Shown here: one piece after another, positions 12,501 through 24,500 of the stretch
Layout of the letters: each line of letters opens with the position of its first letter
Position numbering within the stretch: the first letter of the stretch is position 1
DNA from: Amoebophrya sp. A120
Taxonomy: Eukaryota; Sar; Dinophyceae; Syndiniales; Amoebophryaceae
Direction of reading: 5' to 3'
Length of the DNA: 64,000 nucleotides
Assembly: GCA_905178155.1 (NCBI GenBank)
Contig: CAJINV010000001.1
Coordinates: forward strand, 1,433,363-1,497,362
The notes under the pieces: model-generated
The model's database searches: none
What the model was told of the DNA's origin: nothing
What the model saw: only the letters and a program-made list of their open reading frames with translations
Position numbers and translations under genes: made by a program

Positions 12501-15500
12501 CACAGGACGCATCACAAGTTCCATCCTCCCAGGCCCAGACATTTTTGCATTTGATACTGGTGGAGGTGGAGGCCACTGGAACAACCAACAAAGCAGCTCC
12601 ACGACGGTATCAAAAGGAAAAATCCCCCCTCCCCATATTGAAAAGGTATGTTGCCGAAAATTTGCGTTGCTGATTTAAGGTCACAAATCGTCTCTGTGTT
12701 GCATGAAGGCAACGCCACAAGCTCCGCCGCATTCTACAGGCGGTCTGTCATGCTGTTTTAGCTACAGCGCAGACGTCTGTCATGCTAAGCGCCTAGGCCA
12801 AAGCCTGCCGACTCAGGCTCAGTATGTGCCTGCAGTCCTCGCCAGCAAGACAAATCTGATTTGTGTACGCACATCCAGCAGCAGAAGCTTCGTTTTGATA
12901 TGGGGAGGGGGGATTTTTCATTCTGATAGGGTGGCGGGGCCGCGGGTAAGGATTGGCGCAATCCCGATGTCACTGAAAACGACGTGTGGACCTTTCTTGA
13001 TTCCCACGCGAAGGAACAGGTAAAAAGTGGAGTTTTAGTAAAGCAGAATGGTGGACGAGAGGGCGACGTATCTAAGAGCATGGTGATGAACATCTCGAAT
13101 CTCCTACACAGACCCCTGGCCATGTATTACAGTGAAAAATGCCTCCGCCCCAGAACTTGGCAGCATTTGCGTTGCAGACCTTTCCTATGGAAATTTTCCC
13201 CGTCTTGCATGTATCAGCATCACAAATTTTCCATGCTGAAAGTGAATAGCTCAAACCTGTGTTGCAAAGGAGACCAACAGCAGTCGGATCTGTTATGCAA
13301 AAGATGCCTTGCGTGCCCAGATTCTGCATCAGAAAGGCTCGTAGTCCTTTCTTGCAAGACAAAAGGCTTTCAGTTGGAAACTTTGCATGAGAAACTCTTT
13401 CGCACATTCCGGGGTGGGGGCATTTCTCATTGTAATACCATGGACACGGATTTCATCGCGCAAGTTGTGCAGTACATCGAGCGGGAAGAGATGCGAGCTG
13501 CGTACAAGAATGATCCGCATCAAAGGAACAATTATAGGGACAACACCAAACACGATCGTCACCCTTCAACAGCTGCATCCTCGTCGTCTTCCACCCCTTC
13601 CGCCGGCGCCATCCTGATTTTCGTGCCCGGGTGGATGGAAATCACCGACACCATGAAGGCGCTAAAAAAGTTGAAATCTTCCACCCCGGACTTCAGCAAG
13701 AACGGCATCGAGTGGCGGTTCCTGCCGCTCCACTCCATGGTCCCTATGGATTGCAAAAATGTCTGGGTCTGGAAGATTGCAACTTGTGATGCTGTCTTTG
13801 GACTCGAAAAAAATTTGCATTGCATGACCAGCAAGAGGGGTACAATTTGTGTTACACGGACAGGGCATTTCTCATGCAGAACGTGCATCTGGAAGCCCTC
13901 TAAAAGTCTGCGATACTAGGTCATGCATTACAGGCATCATGGGTCATGAGAAATATGCATCACAGATCTTGCATTCTTCCAGACCCAGACATTTTTGCAT
14001 TTGATAGTCCCGCCGAATGAGCAAAATTTGGTGTTCAAAAAGGTGGAGAGGCACGTCCGAAAAATCATCATCAGCACCAACATACGCATTTTGCAAAAGT
14101 CAATCTCAATCGTACTCGTGCTTCTTCTAATCGCAGTCATGCATTAGAAATGTCTTTGTTTGTTCTGTAAGTCAAATCCGCATCAGAAATTTCATTTCTC
14201 ATCATGCTGCGAAAATTTGTAATGCGACTTATACTAGTGCGATGCTTTTGCGTTTGCAGTGCATACATTATTGCGGAAACGTCCGTGACGATCGTATCCT
14301 GGAAAAAAACAGTGTAAGTGTAACTTTGTAGGATGAGCAGCATGACAAATTCGTTTTGCATTACAGGGAAAACCTGTCATGCGCAGCTAGTACGTGGAAA
14401 CACGTACTATGAAAGCAGCCTGTGACCACGCACAGTCCAGCATGACAAGTATAACGGTGTTGCACTTTCTGCATCACAGACTTACACTCACAAAATTTTT
14501 TCCTGCGATAGATCGAAGACGTGGTGTATGTGATCGACACCGGGCTGAATAAGGGAACCACCTACACCCCGGAGACCAACATCGCCGCCTTAGAGACGCT
14601 CCAGTGCGCGCGCAGCAACGTGCAGCAGCGGCGTGGACGCGCCGGGCGGAGCAGGCCGGGGCAGTTCTTCAAGCTGTTTTCCAAATACGAGTGGGAAAAC
14701 TGCATGGCGGACCACGAGGTGCCGGAAATGCTGCGGACGCCGGTGGAGGAGCTCTGCTTGCAGGTGAAGGCACTGCAGCTCCCGGGGCTTCTGTCGATCC
14801 AGGAGACCCTGAGCAAAGCAATCGTGCCGCCGGAGAGACTGGCCGTGCAAAACGCGGTGGCCCTGCTGCAGGCCTTGGGGGCGCTTGTCGTGAACGACAG
14901 AAGTAGTTTTAATAGGGGCCGCGGCGCGGCGAACCCTGTAGAACAAGTAGATCGTCAGCAAGAGGAGCCGGAGTCTCTCACGCCACTCGGGTGGAAGCTC
15001 TCCATGATCCCCTGCCATCCCTGCCTCGGGAAAATGCTTCTGCTCGGAAGCCTGCTGTCGGGCTCCTCAGCATCCACGAACCCGATGAATCAATCGTCGA
15101 ACACGAACAGTAGTTCTAGTTCATCAGCAAGAAGAGGAGTAGGGTTACTAGAACAAGACACTTCTAGCAACATCCACCCGGACCTCCTGTCCATCTGTGC
15201 AACCCTGTCCTTCAAGACGCCCTTTGTCCTGCCCTTCGGCAAAGAAAAGGAGGCTGACGCGGCGAAGCTTAACTTCGGGTTTGGGCTGTGGAGCGACCAC
15301 TTGCTGTTTGCGAAGGTTATCCGCAGCAGAAACGTCGCCAACCCACAGTCAGGATGGGTAAATCTGCTAGACAAATTAGCCAGCTTTGGTTGTTGCGCAT
15401 GACAGCTTTGGCCTCGTAGTGGACTCCTCGACTTAGCTTGTTCAGCAGCATCACAGACCTCGCCTATTATGCTGAGCGGAGCATTACAAATCCCACTAAA

Positions 15501-17223
15501 CGACTAGAAAATGCTTTTCATGGGGGTCCGCATAAGAAACACTTTGAGCATGCGGAATTGCATGACAACTATGTGGTGGGGACGTTTTTACATAGGATAA
15601 AGGTGTACTTCGAGTTTGCGAACAAGTTTCACTGCCAGCCCCACGGCGGCGGGTTCTACGATTGGTGCGACAGAAACTTCCTAAGCAGCAAAACGCTGGA
15701 GATGACGGAAACCTGTCGCAAGGACCTGTTGGGCTACTTGAAGGACCTGCATCTCGACGATGGTAGTAGTGTTGCTCGCCAAGGAAAAATGGATTACAAC
15801 GCCGCCCTGACGTATCCCACGGAAACAAGGCTGTTCTTTCACTGTCATGAGTTTATTGCAAGATCTGCACCTTGTTCACAAGTTGGTTACACATAATGGC
15901 ACAGAGAATTATTTTCCATGCGCGCTTCCCAATTGAAAACACCTTCACTATATATAACTCCAATGTCTTTATGATGCACGATGTGCTGTAAGACAAATAG
16001 CTACTAAGTTTGTAATATTCCATGCTATGCATCACCATGACAGTGAAACAGTTCTTACTTTCGATAGAACTCCTCGAAAGAAGGCGCTGCTGCACTGCGT
16101 GCTGGCGGCGTCGCTGAACTTGGCTGTGCAGCTGCCTTCGGAGCAAGTGTTTAAGGGATTGACCGACAAGGTCTCCTGCCAGCCGCACCCAAGTTCGCTG
16201 ATCAAAAACATCGGTGCCGGGAAAAAACCGAAGAGAACTGCTCGAGGGGCGAACAACAGTGACGGCGCGAAGCTGCACCTGGCGGCCTACTTCGAGCGGA
16301 TGAAGACCAGCGAGGTGTACTTACGGGACAACACCTTGATCCAAGATGTTTTGCCCCTCGTACTCTTTCTCCCAGAAGTGACCCAGCGACAAGAAGTTGC
16401 TCCTGCAGCTATTGAAGACGACGTTGACAAAGACAACTACAGTTCATCAACATCCTGTGTTTTTGAGGTGAAGGGCACGGATCTGCTCATCAGCGTGCCC
16501 CGTCCAGACAACGACTCAGACGTGGTTCTAGCTGTTGATACAGGGCGGGCGGGCCGGGGCCACCAGCACGGGATGAACAAAACCAACGGCGGAAGGAGCG
16601 CGCAAAGTTGGCACAAGAACAACAACGAAAAAGCTTCTTCCTGGGGACAGAACTTCTACGACGACTGGGGAGGACTGGAGGACGACCACATGGATTGGGA
16701 CGATGATGCTGGGTCGTGGAAAGATTTTTACGAAGAAGACCACGACAGGTCGTGGAATAAACAAGTGCAAGATGATCAAAGTGGTCCACGAGGATCGTCC
16801 CCTGCCACATCTTCAGAGGAGCAAATCGCGAACCTGCTCGCTTCCATCCGACAGAAACTGAATACGCTGATTGACCGCACGATCGGCGTTTCTGCGCAGC
16901 ATCTTCCCGCCGAGGTGGGCGCTGCTTTCCACGTGTTGCAGCAGGTGCTCGAGTATGCATTGCAAAAGCATGGTAAGTACTAGTAGAAATCGCATGACAA
17001 ACAATTCTCTAAGCATGAAAAATGGAATTTGTAATGCGGATTCACCTGCGCAAAGAGATTTGTAATGCATGATTGCAATCAGTACGAGTGCGATACTTTT
17101 GCAGTCCATATCGAGGCCAGCTACTCCGAAGCAAATGAGCAGGATGTGGAGTGCTCTGCGTGCGACAAAGTGGAAACCTTTGTGCTGCTGGAACAAGCGG
17201 ATGAACAAGAGGAAGGGTTGTAA
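9582..17223 (+). CDS. DEAH/RHA-family ATP-dependent RNA helicase (DHX9/DHX36/DHX57-like, DEVH box), 12 introners
   Basis: About 1,545 residues after removing 12 introners. The start is [18 protein letters not shown] at 9582, a Gly/Arg-rich RNA-binding tail. Motifs in order: [11 protein letters not shown] (about residue 434); Ia [15 protein letters not shown] (about 540); III SAT (about 582); [23 protein letters not shown] (about 870), assembled from three exons; [11 protein letters not shown] (about 921). Winged-helix and ratchet sequence follow ([20 protein letters not shown], then SDHLLFA), plus an OB-fold-like end containing [10 protein letters not shown]. The C-terminus is Asp/Trp-rich and ends at the TAA at 17221-17223. 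The enzyme unwinds RNA or RNA/DNA structures using ATP. DEVH and the Gly-rich start favour the RHA-like subgroup over spliceosomal Prp-type helicases; the exact orthologue is unresolved. The intact motifs show that the gene is functional despite the insertions. Confidence 0.93.
10281..10597 (+). mobile_element. Introner F1 (family F)
   Basis: 317 bp. TIR TATGGAAGTGTCAGAATCGA, right end CCTGACACATCCATA. Perfect TSD TGCTC. Removal reads R-P-L-L-D-G-V-K-K. No register offers AG. Confidence 0.93.
11364..11576 (+). mobile_element. Introner D1 (family D)
   Basis: 213 bp. TIR TATCCTACGAAAAAAGTGTT, right end AACACTTTTTTCTTGCGATA. Perfect TSD GTGTG. Removal restores S-V-C-E-R-V-C-Y-E-R-G of helicase motif Ia and its downstream segment. 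Confidence 0.93.
11847..12002 (+). mobile_element. Introner E3 (family E)
   Basis: 156 bp. TIR TATGCAGTGCAAAAGCATCG, right end CGATACTTTTGCACGGGATA. TSD GCGAA / GCGGA (one mismatch). Removal leads directly into the SAT motif exon. Confidence 0.87.
12296..12556 (+). mobile_element. Introner A1 (family A)
   Basis: 261 bp. TIR TATCAAATGCAAATATGTCT, right end ACATTTTTGCATTTGATA. TSD CTGGA / CTGGT. Removal gives a Gly-rich helicase insert. Confidence 0.92.
12608..12928 (+). mobile_element. Introner B2 (family B)
   Basis: 321 bp. TIR TATCAAAAGGAAAAATCCCC, right end GGGGATTTTTCATTCTGATA. It lies 51 bp after A1. The TSD is not clear, but an in-frame junction T-T-G-G-G-A is obtained. Confidence 0.88.
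13125..13437 (+). mobile_element. Introner C2 (divergent family C)
   Basis: 313 bp. TIR TATTACAGTGAAAAATGCCT, right end GGCATTTCTCATTGTAATA. Perfect TSD CCATG. Removal restores L-A-M-D-T-D-F, the segment before helicase motif IV. Confidence 0.9.
13745..14006 (+). mobile_element. Introner A2 (family A)
   Basis: 262 bp. Left end TATGGATTGCAAAAATGTCT, right end ATTTTTGCATTTGATA. Perfect TSD GTCCC. Removal restores H-S-M-V-P-P-N-E-Q. No GT-AG register. Confidence 0.93.
14083..14265 (+). mobile_element. Introner E4 (family E), inside helicase motif V
   Basis: About 183 bp. Left end TACGCATTTTGCAAAAGTCA, right end GCTTTTGCGTTTGCAGTGCATA. TSD unclear. It splits I-I-I-S-T-N-I from A-E-T-S-V-T-I, one of the most conserved helicase motifs. 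Confidence 0.82.
14295..14510 (+). mobile_element. Introner D2 (family D)
   Basis: 216 bp. TIR TATCCTGGAAAAAAACAGTG, right end ATTTTTTCCTGCGATA. Perfect TSD GATCG. The exon between E4 and D2 is under 30 nt. Removal reads S-V-T-I-E-D-V-V-Y. Confidence 0.92.
15318..15599 (+). mobile_element. Introner C3 (family C) with a GT-AG compatible TSD
   Basis: 282 bp. TIR TATCCGCAGCAGAAACGTCG, right end ACGTTTTTACATAGGATA. Perfect TSD AAGGT. In one register this gives AAG|GT...AAG|GT, a normal GT-AG intron, and reads F-A-K-V-Y-F. Confidence 0.92.
15813..16066 (+). mobile_element. Introner D3 (divergent family D)
   Basis: 254 bp. Left end TATCCCACGGAAACAAGGCT; right end complement TATCGAAAGTAAGAACTGTT. 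Both arms share TTTCACTGTCATG. No clear TSD. Removal joins A-A-L-T to R-T-P-R-K-K in frame. Confidence 0.8.
16954..17110 (+). mobile_element. Introner E5 (family E)
   Basis: 157 bp. TIR TATGCATTGCAAAAGCATGG, right end GATACTTTTGCAGTCCATA. Perfect TSD TCGAG. Removal reads Q-V-L-E-A-S-Y-S near the helicase C-terminus. Confidence 0.92.
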
Positions 17224-18515
17224 CCGTAAGTTGCGTAAGCATGGACGACCATTGCTCAGAAGTGTGAAAACTACTAGAAGGTTCTTCCCGCCGGCGCTCT
17301 GGAGCTGGGCCACGGCGCTGTTGTGCATCGCATGTGAAAAGAAAAACTTCGAATTCCTCGAGCGATAGCATTTTCAGGCCCCCTCATGTTCTGGATTGTG
17401 ACGTGAGCATTGTGTAGTAGCTGTTTTCTTTTTCTTTGAGACAAAAGAGCGGACAACGGCGCAACAATCTGGAACGCTTTGCCGATGTTTGGAGTACTAG
17501 TTGGTACTCCGGTTTTGCGTATTTTTTGTGTTCAACAACCGATCTCAAATCGACTTCAACGATTGCTGCATCTCGATACTACGCACGGTCTTAAGTTATA
17601 ACACAAGCGACGTCATTATTTGAGGAGAGAAAATTACTTGAAAACAAACATCGAGATCGAATGCGAGGGACGGTCGAGAAAGTACTAAGGGAGCTGTTAG
17701 AGTTCTAATGTGCGAGTGAAAAGATGAACTCGAGACCGAGAGCAGGGGGAGAGAGCGAGGGAAACTGCGCACACGGTGGAACAGGGCGCAGGAAGTATCA
17801 GGAGAGATGAGACTCTGGACCGCGTTGTATTCATCGTTCTTTATTTATTTTCACCGGAGAGTATTAGAGTGTCGTGTGGTAATGACAACTCGCAGTTTAT
17901 ATCTTCGATCGAAGTACCAGAGAGAGAAAGTACGTAAACGTACGGGCCGCATGGTCATGGACGAGTTTGAATTTTCCATCACAGAAGTAAATATCTGTAA
18001 CTACCAGATCGCGTTTCACCTCCCGTCGTTTCGAGGCTCGTTCTTCTCCCCAGTTTCCTCTCGTTCAATGTTATCTCGCGTATAATATGCACGTACTTTG
18101 AAGACTTTCTGCACAACATTGACACGTTCACGTTCTTGTGTCTCTTTATCACGGATAAATTCAAACCCGGTATAGCTTTTTAGATAATTTAGATCTTGAA
18201 AAAGCAGAAACAGTGAAAGATGCTGTGTCGTCCCACTGCCCCGCAAGTAACTGACGGGGGCGGGGGTGGGAAAAATAAAATGATGAGACTCGCCGTGGAG
18301 CAGCTACATTTCTATCGAAGAACAACACGATAAGCAGGAGAATCTGTACCGGCGAAGATCTTCTGCAAGGAACAAGGATAGCAGGAGCCATCGTAAGTAA
18401 GAACACTTCACTTCTTCTACCATCGGTCGTAGTCATAGGTGTGGTCGCGTATAATTTCGTCTAGGAGAGCTGCTTGCTGTTGTAAAAAACTCATCGAGAG
18501 GACGCCGGCGAGAAG
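17224..18515. other. Intergenic region between helicase and channel genes
   Basis: No gene supported. AT-rich, with short overlapping open frames only. The first few hundred bases should include the helicase 3' untranslated region, and the last part the channel promoter and leader. I see no defined signal for either. Confidence 0.5.
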
Positions 18516-21500
18516 ATGACGACGGTTGCCAAAGCGAAGGACAGCATCAATCTGTTGGAGAATGCGGAGCTCATATCGGACAGAAAAAAGCAGGCAAGGC
18601 ATAGTTGTAATGCAAAAGATAAAAAGCAGAAAAATCTGTCATAGGTGAGCCCATAGCGTGCTGGTTAGGGTATGCAATACAGATTTTTTTGTATATTTCT
18701 TTTTGCATTACAAATATGACCTGCCTGCTTTTTTCTGTGGGATAGCTCATCAAGGACCTCCGCCGCCGCAACCGCGGCATGGGGGAGACGCTGCGCGAAT
18801 GCCGCCACGTGTGCTGCTTCATCGTGTTTGTCACGCTTTTCACGGTCCTGATCATGATTGAGTCGTTTGCCAACTTCTACTCCTTCGAGAAATCGATACG
18901 AGACAAATTCGACAACCTAACCGGGACCGGGTCGGACGCGCAAAGGATACAACTGTCCGACGTGGAGACCATATCCGATTGAACGACTCGACGTCGGTCT
19001 TCCTCTACTGTGCGGCCTCAGTTGTCGTCGTGTGACGGCGAGAAATTTAATATTTTTCTGAAGCTAAAAGCGCAAGTCTTAGTTTACCGTGCCCGGGCTG
19101 TTGTTGGCGTTCTTGGGAATGCAGTTCTGCATAACATCAAATAAAGTTCCGCATGTTGTTGAAGTTGTCCAAAGAGAATTGCAGGCCGTCGTGTGCGGAC
19201 AAAAATGAATTCTTCATGCCAATAAAGCTGTCTTCTATTGCCTTTCATGCGCACCAGCTCCTTCACATGAGGGAAGAAAGGACCACGAGTTGTTGCATTT
19301 CATAAGCGATCGACGACCTGTGGCGCTACCTGAACACGACCTTTTACGACAATGTCTATTATGACAGCATGGCGCCAAATGCGACTTACTCGATTCTGAA
19401 GCTGGACCAGAACCAGTACAGAAATTCGTTTCGAAGCTTTGTTTGATTTGCAGCTAATCATGCCGCTTGTGATGAAAGATCTCAGTTCACCTATTAATTA
19501 CTATCGGCTGTGTTTACTTTACATCTGTTCTGCCGGACACCATGCGCACCACTTCTTAATTATCTTGCAGAAAGGATTCTTGTAGATACGGAAATCTAAA
19601 TCGATGCTCCACATCAACTATATCTACAGTTACAATCTCCTGACCGGCAAAGTGCGGTTTCGGGTGGTCTATCAAATGCAAAAATGTCTGGGTCTGGAAG
19701 AATGCGCGACTTGTCATGCAGCTTTTTCTTGACCCATGAGGTCTGGAATGCAGGACCTAGCATGACAGAATCTGCGCGATCTCTATCATGCTTATCCTGC
19801 ATGAGAAACTCTCGCCAGACTTGGTCAAAACTGGACGACTTTTGGTATGTATGCAACACAGATTTTTACATGCTTCATGTTTAGCATGACAAGTTGCGTT
19901 CTTCCAGACCCAGACATTTTTACATTTGATATGGTCCGCGTCCAGGAAGCGAGCAACTGCCAGCTATCCTGTGCAAAAGTATCGTACTCGTAGTAATTGC
20001 AGTCATGCACTACAAATCTCGTTCCTAAGGCTAATCAGCATGACAGATTCCATTTGTCGTGCTAAGCGAATTTGTATTGCAATTACTACTAGCACGATGC
20101 TTTTGCAGTTCATACCAGCTCTCCGCAGCCTACTCGATGTACGAGCCGTGTTATGAGAGTGCAAAACTCCCCTTCCCCCGCAGTCGTATTGCATGACCAG
20201 CAACACAAGCAACAGCAGAATAGGGTTTTTCGCATGACAAATCTGCGTGCATATTGTAAGTAGTACTATTCGAGATTCTGGCTCCAAAACTTGTCATGCT
20301 AGCAGTGCTTTCGAGTAAGGTACGAACTTGGAGTATTTTGCATGACGAATGAAGAGGAGGGGGAGTTGTGCACTCTCATACGTGTTATGGGGGCTACACC
20401 GAGGACGTCGAAGCGGTCGATGAGTATGGGAAAGACCCGGAGGATCAGTTCGAGCACTCCGTAGAGGAGGGTATCCTCAGCAAAAACGTGTCCCCGCCCC
20501 AGAGTTGTATCATGCAGATTTGGATCTACAACTACAGGAAGATTTGTAAAATGCTAATGCGCATCCTCATGAGCGAGGCATTTTGAGTCGTGTTTTGGCA
20601 TTTGTAATGCTGTAAACAGGATGAGCTGATGGCTTTGTGATGCGGTTGTCCTTGCTATTAACCTGCACAACTACAATAGAGAGATGAGACTAACTTGTCA
20701 CGACCCAAAACTTCTGGATTTGTGTTGCTGGAGAGTTCCCAACTTGATTATGGGCTGGAAGCGTTTTTTCCCAGGATAGAGGGGTTCAGTTATTCCGGAA
20801 TAGCGGCAACGTACTCGCCCAACGGATACATGAACACGATAGGGACGAACCACACAGAAGCGCAGGAAAAATTGAATAAATGGAAAGAGGACGCATATTT
20901 CGACGTAGCAACGAGGGCGGTTTTCATCGATTTCAACGTACTTACTATTTTTGCGATTTCGATAATAAACTTGTGCATGGTCGTTTGCTAGTATGAAATC
21001 AATGTTGTTGCCCCGGCAGCTGCCTTTGTTTCCGTTTACGCCAGTTGAGATTTGTTTCTTCAGAGTTCGTTGATTCGATTGATGATTATGATCGCAGCAC
21101 CAATAAACTTGATTGAAGTTCTTGTTGTGCATAATTTCGTTCAACACTCGATTTACAGGTTTACAACGTGAATCTCGGGTATTACGGGGCAACGAAGCTG
21201 GTGTTCGAAATAACACCGAGCGGGAAAATGGAGAACCGGCTTGACTTCACCGTGGTCACGGACCGCTACATTGAGCCCAACTTCGATGGCCAGATGATAG
21301 CTGAGATGGTGCTCATACTGTTCGCGGCTTATTACATAGCCCAGGAGCTGTCCGAATTTAGTATCAGCAAAACGGAGTATATGCAGGTAAGAAGGGAAGT
21401 TTTTGTACTTGTATCATTGTAGAAGTGGAGATCATGAAATAAAAAGTAGAAATAGATTTAGATGCTTATAACAAGAATAACTGTCGAGTAGCTAAGAATT

Positions 21501-24500
21501 TTCAAAATCGTTAGCTAGCTTTCAAAAAAGCATGTTGTAAATACCACCTCTGCAGGTGCGGAATAGATATTTAATTAGCTAGTAGGAATGCTGTCACGGA
21601 TGCGTCTCGTAACGCCGAGGGAGAATCAGCACGGTACTGCGTCGAATGCCATGATTTTGGATTTGTGTTGCATTATTTGAAGGACTACGACAGCGGCACT
21701 ATATCAGGTGGCTTACAGCTACTCGGTCTGCTACATAAACCTAAGCTTCGGTTGGAAAAAATAACAATTGAATCGGGTTAATAAAAAGCATTTTGCAGTA
21801 TGTGTTTTGCATGGGGAGAGGAGAACTGTGATATTATAGGGAGCATGAATGTGATGGATTTTGAAACTAAAAACAGGGTCCCTTTCGTGTGGTTCTTTCG
21901 ATGTTGTTGTGTGCACTTCTACGACCTCTTGAACGTATTTCAATTCCTCATCTCAGTCGTACGACATCATCTATTTTACGACTTACAAAATGGGAACACA
22001 ACCGCACGAGATTGAGAAAAAGGCACGTCGCGAATTTGCATCAGACATTTTGGAATGGTTTGATTTGAAATTTATCTTTGAAACCACAAGCGACGTATTT
22101 ATCCGACCGAAGCTGAACGCTTTTCCTGATCATCCCAGCAACGCGGAGCACTATGCTGGGATACAGCTGAAAAGTACGAAGCAGTGGAGCGGTGATTTCG
22201 AGCGCCGCATCAAGTTCATTTTGTGCAACGAGGGGGAGCGTCTTCATGGAACTATTTTGGTCGGCACCAGCCTCGACGACACGGACAAGTACTTCGTTGA
22301 TGTTGTCCACAGAGTCGTGGACTATTCGGATTTTGACGTAACAAGTTCGGTGGTGACGAAGGAAGAGCTGCCGGCCCGCTTGCGTCGTCTGTGGGGGTGC
22401 AACATGGTCGTTCGCCACATGATGGTTGGAGCACTGTTAAATGCTTACAGCCAAGAAACTCTCGTCGAGAAATCGGCGCGGGACTTGTTCATCAAGCAGA
22501 TCGAAGAGACGGACTTGGTGTACGAACCTGCTACGACGGAATTCGACGCCATCGATGGCCAGCTGTATCACAAATCCAATCCAGATCAGAAGTGGGCGGT
22601 ACAGGAAAAAACTTTGTATTGGCGGAAGGAGCACGGGAAAAGCCTCAATCTCCGGTGCTCGCTGAAGCGGTACCACTTAGCGCGTTCGCAGTTTTTCACT
22701 TAGTCTTGCATGAGCTTCCACGCACTGCTGCTCCCTGCTATTTCCATGACAATTAACTGCCAGGTCGCGCGGCAAAACATACAAGGTTGACGATGCTGAT
22801 TTTCTGCTGGTGCATTGTCGTACGAAGCCGGTCGTTGGAAGCTTCAACGAACTGCACGGCAGCGCCTTGATTCCGTTCCGCACCCTCCACGAAACAGGCC
22901 ACGTTGGAGACGAAGAGAGGTACTACCATTATTGCATATTATCATTGAAAAATTAGTGTGAGCTTGATGCTTGTTTAGTGCATAGCAACTACTCATAGAA
23001 ATGCGATAGTCAAACAGAATGAAAACACAATAAAAAAACAATTATCATCCAGCGCGGGCAAGAAAACGCTGGATCTGTATCCGAACGCACCGGGAGTAAA
23101 AAAACCAAGACTGGAGGGAGTTCTTGAGCAGTACTACGTGCATGCTACGACCGAGAGCTCATTTGCCACCAGGCTGACGTCGATTCTGAGCGACCACGTG
23201 AACGAGTCCCAATCTTCATCTTCTTCTATGCAGTAACAGAACCAAAACGACGATGAACAACAACAAAAAACAGGACGATGATGGTGGTGCAATAGAAAAA
23301 CCCATACGAAGGAACACACAATCAACACGAAGGAATTTTTGTCATGCGAAACGCGTGCAGGATGTTGCTCCTGCAGCGGCTAAGAAGTAGTTTGCATCGA
23401 TTGGGAGTTCCAGTGCAAACAAATAATTATTTTTATGTTGTGACTTTGAGTCTCACTTGCTACAAGTTGTAATGCGAAATCCAGGTTTTACGAAATGAAA
23501 CAAGAACTAACAAAAATAGAAAATCATTAACATTTAATTTTTGAATTCTCTTCTACGGAGTGCGTATCTCTAGTCAACAGCAGATGGTTTATGAAAGTGA
23601 AATCTGAGACGAGGTGGCAGAGAAGTTTGTCATGCTAAAGGGACTATGGATATATACAAACGGCCGCATCACAAGCCTAGCCATCGTCTCAGCTTTCTTT
23701 CCATAAGTTTCACCGCTGAAGTTTCGGGGGTATAGACGAGAGGTATTTTTTTTGAATACGAAACTATTAATCTGTGCAGTCAAAATCAACTTCTGCACCA
23801 AATAAAGTTCTGCTGCTATTCTTGTACTGAAAAAGTGCACTGCAGCTTTTCACAAAGCGTATAATTATAATTTTTATATTACTTTATATTCATATACTCT
23901 TGCCTTCGTCTCACCAGTGTCAGGTGCTATTCTTGCTATGGTCCGCACAACCTTGCCGAAGACCAGTTTTGCAATATCAACAGTCGAATTTGTCATGCGC
24001 ATTGCCCTTCTGTGACAACGTACGGAAATCGACAAAAATTATTTGCATAAAAGCCTTGCGATTGTGCCTTTTTGGAAATGTCTCAAAGCAGTGATTACAC
24101 GCATGACAGATTGGCAATTTTGGTTGGGCATAGGAAAGGTTGTCTGGTTGCATAATGCTGTAAAAATAATCACTTCACGTCGTGAAATTGACCAGTGCTG
24201 CGACCTGATACGAAGAACAGAAAAAAGAAAAATCAAATGATTAGCTCAAGAGGCTGTTTCCTGTTTTTTTCTCTATGGTGCACTTCTTGAGATGCTTGTC
24301 CCAGGACTCGATTGCATTCTTGTGTTCGGCGATTTGCTGCGACGACCGCTTGTTGGACTTGCGGTTCCCGTACGCCTCCAAGAACCCCTCGTCGCCCGGA
24401 AGATCACTTGCGGATCTCGGCGAGACATGATCGAGCAAGTCCATCTGCGTCCCGTCCGCCTGCGATTGGGCTTCTTCATCCCCTGCTTTCCTCCGTCGCG

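Noticed and set aside
21690-21770. Possible extra channel exon inside the 11.8-kb element
   Set aside because: The exons at 21386 and 33387 already join in phase at a conserved site, and polycystins have no extra segment here.
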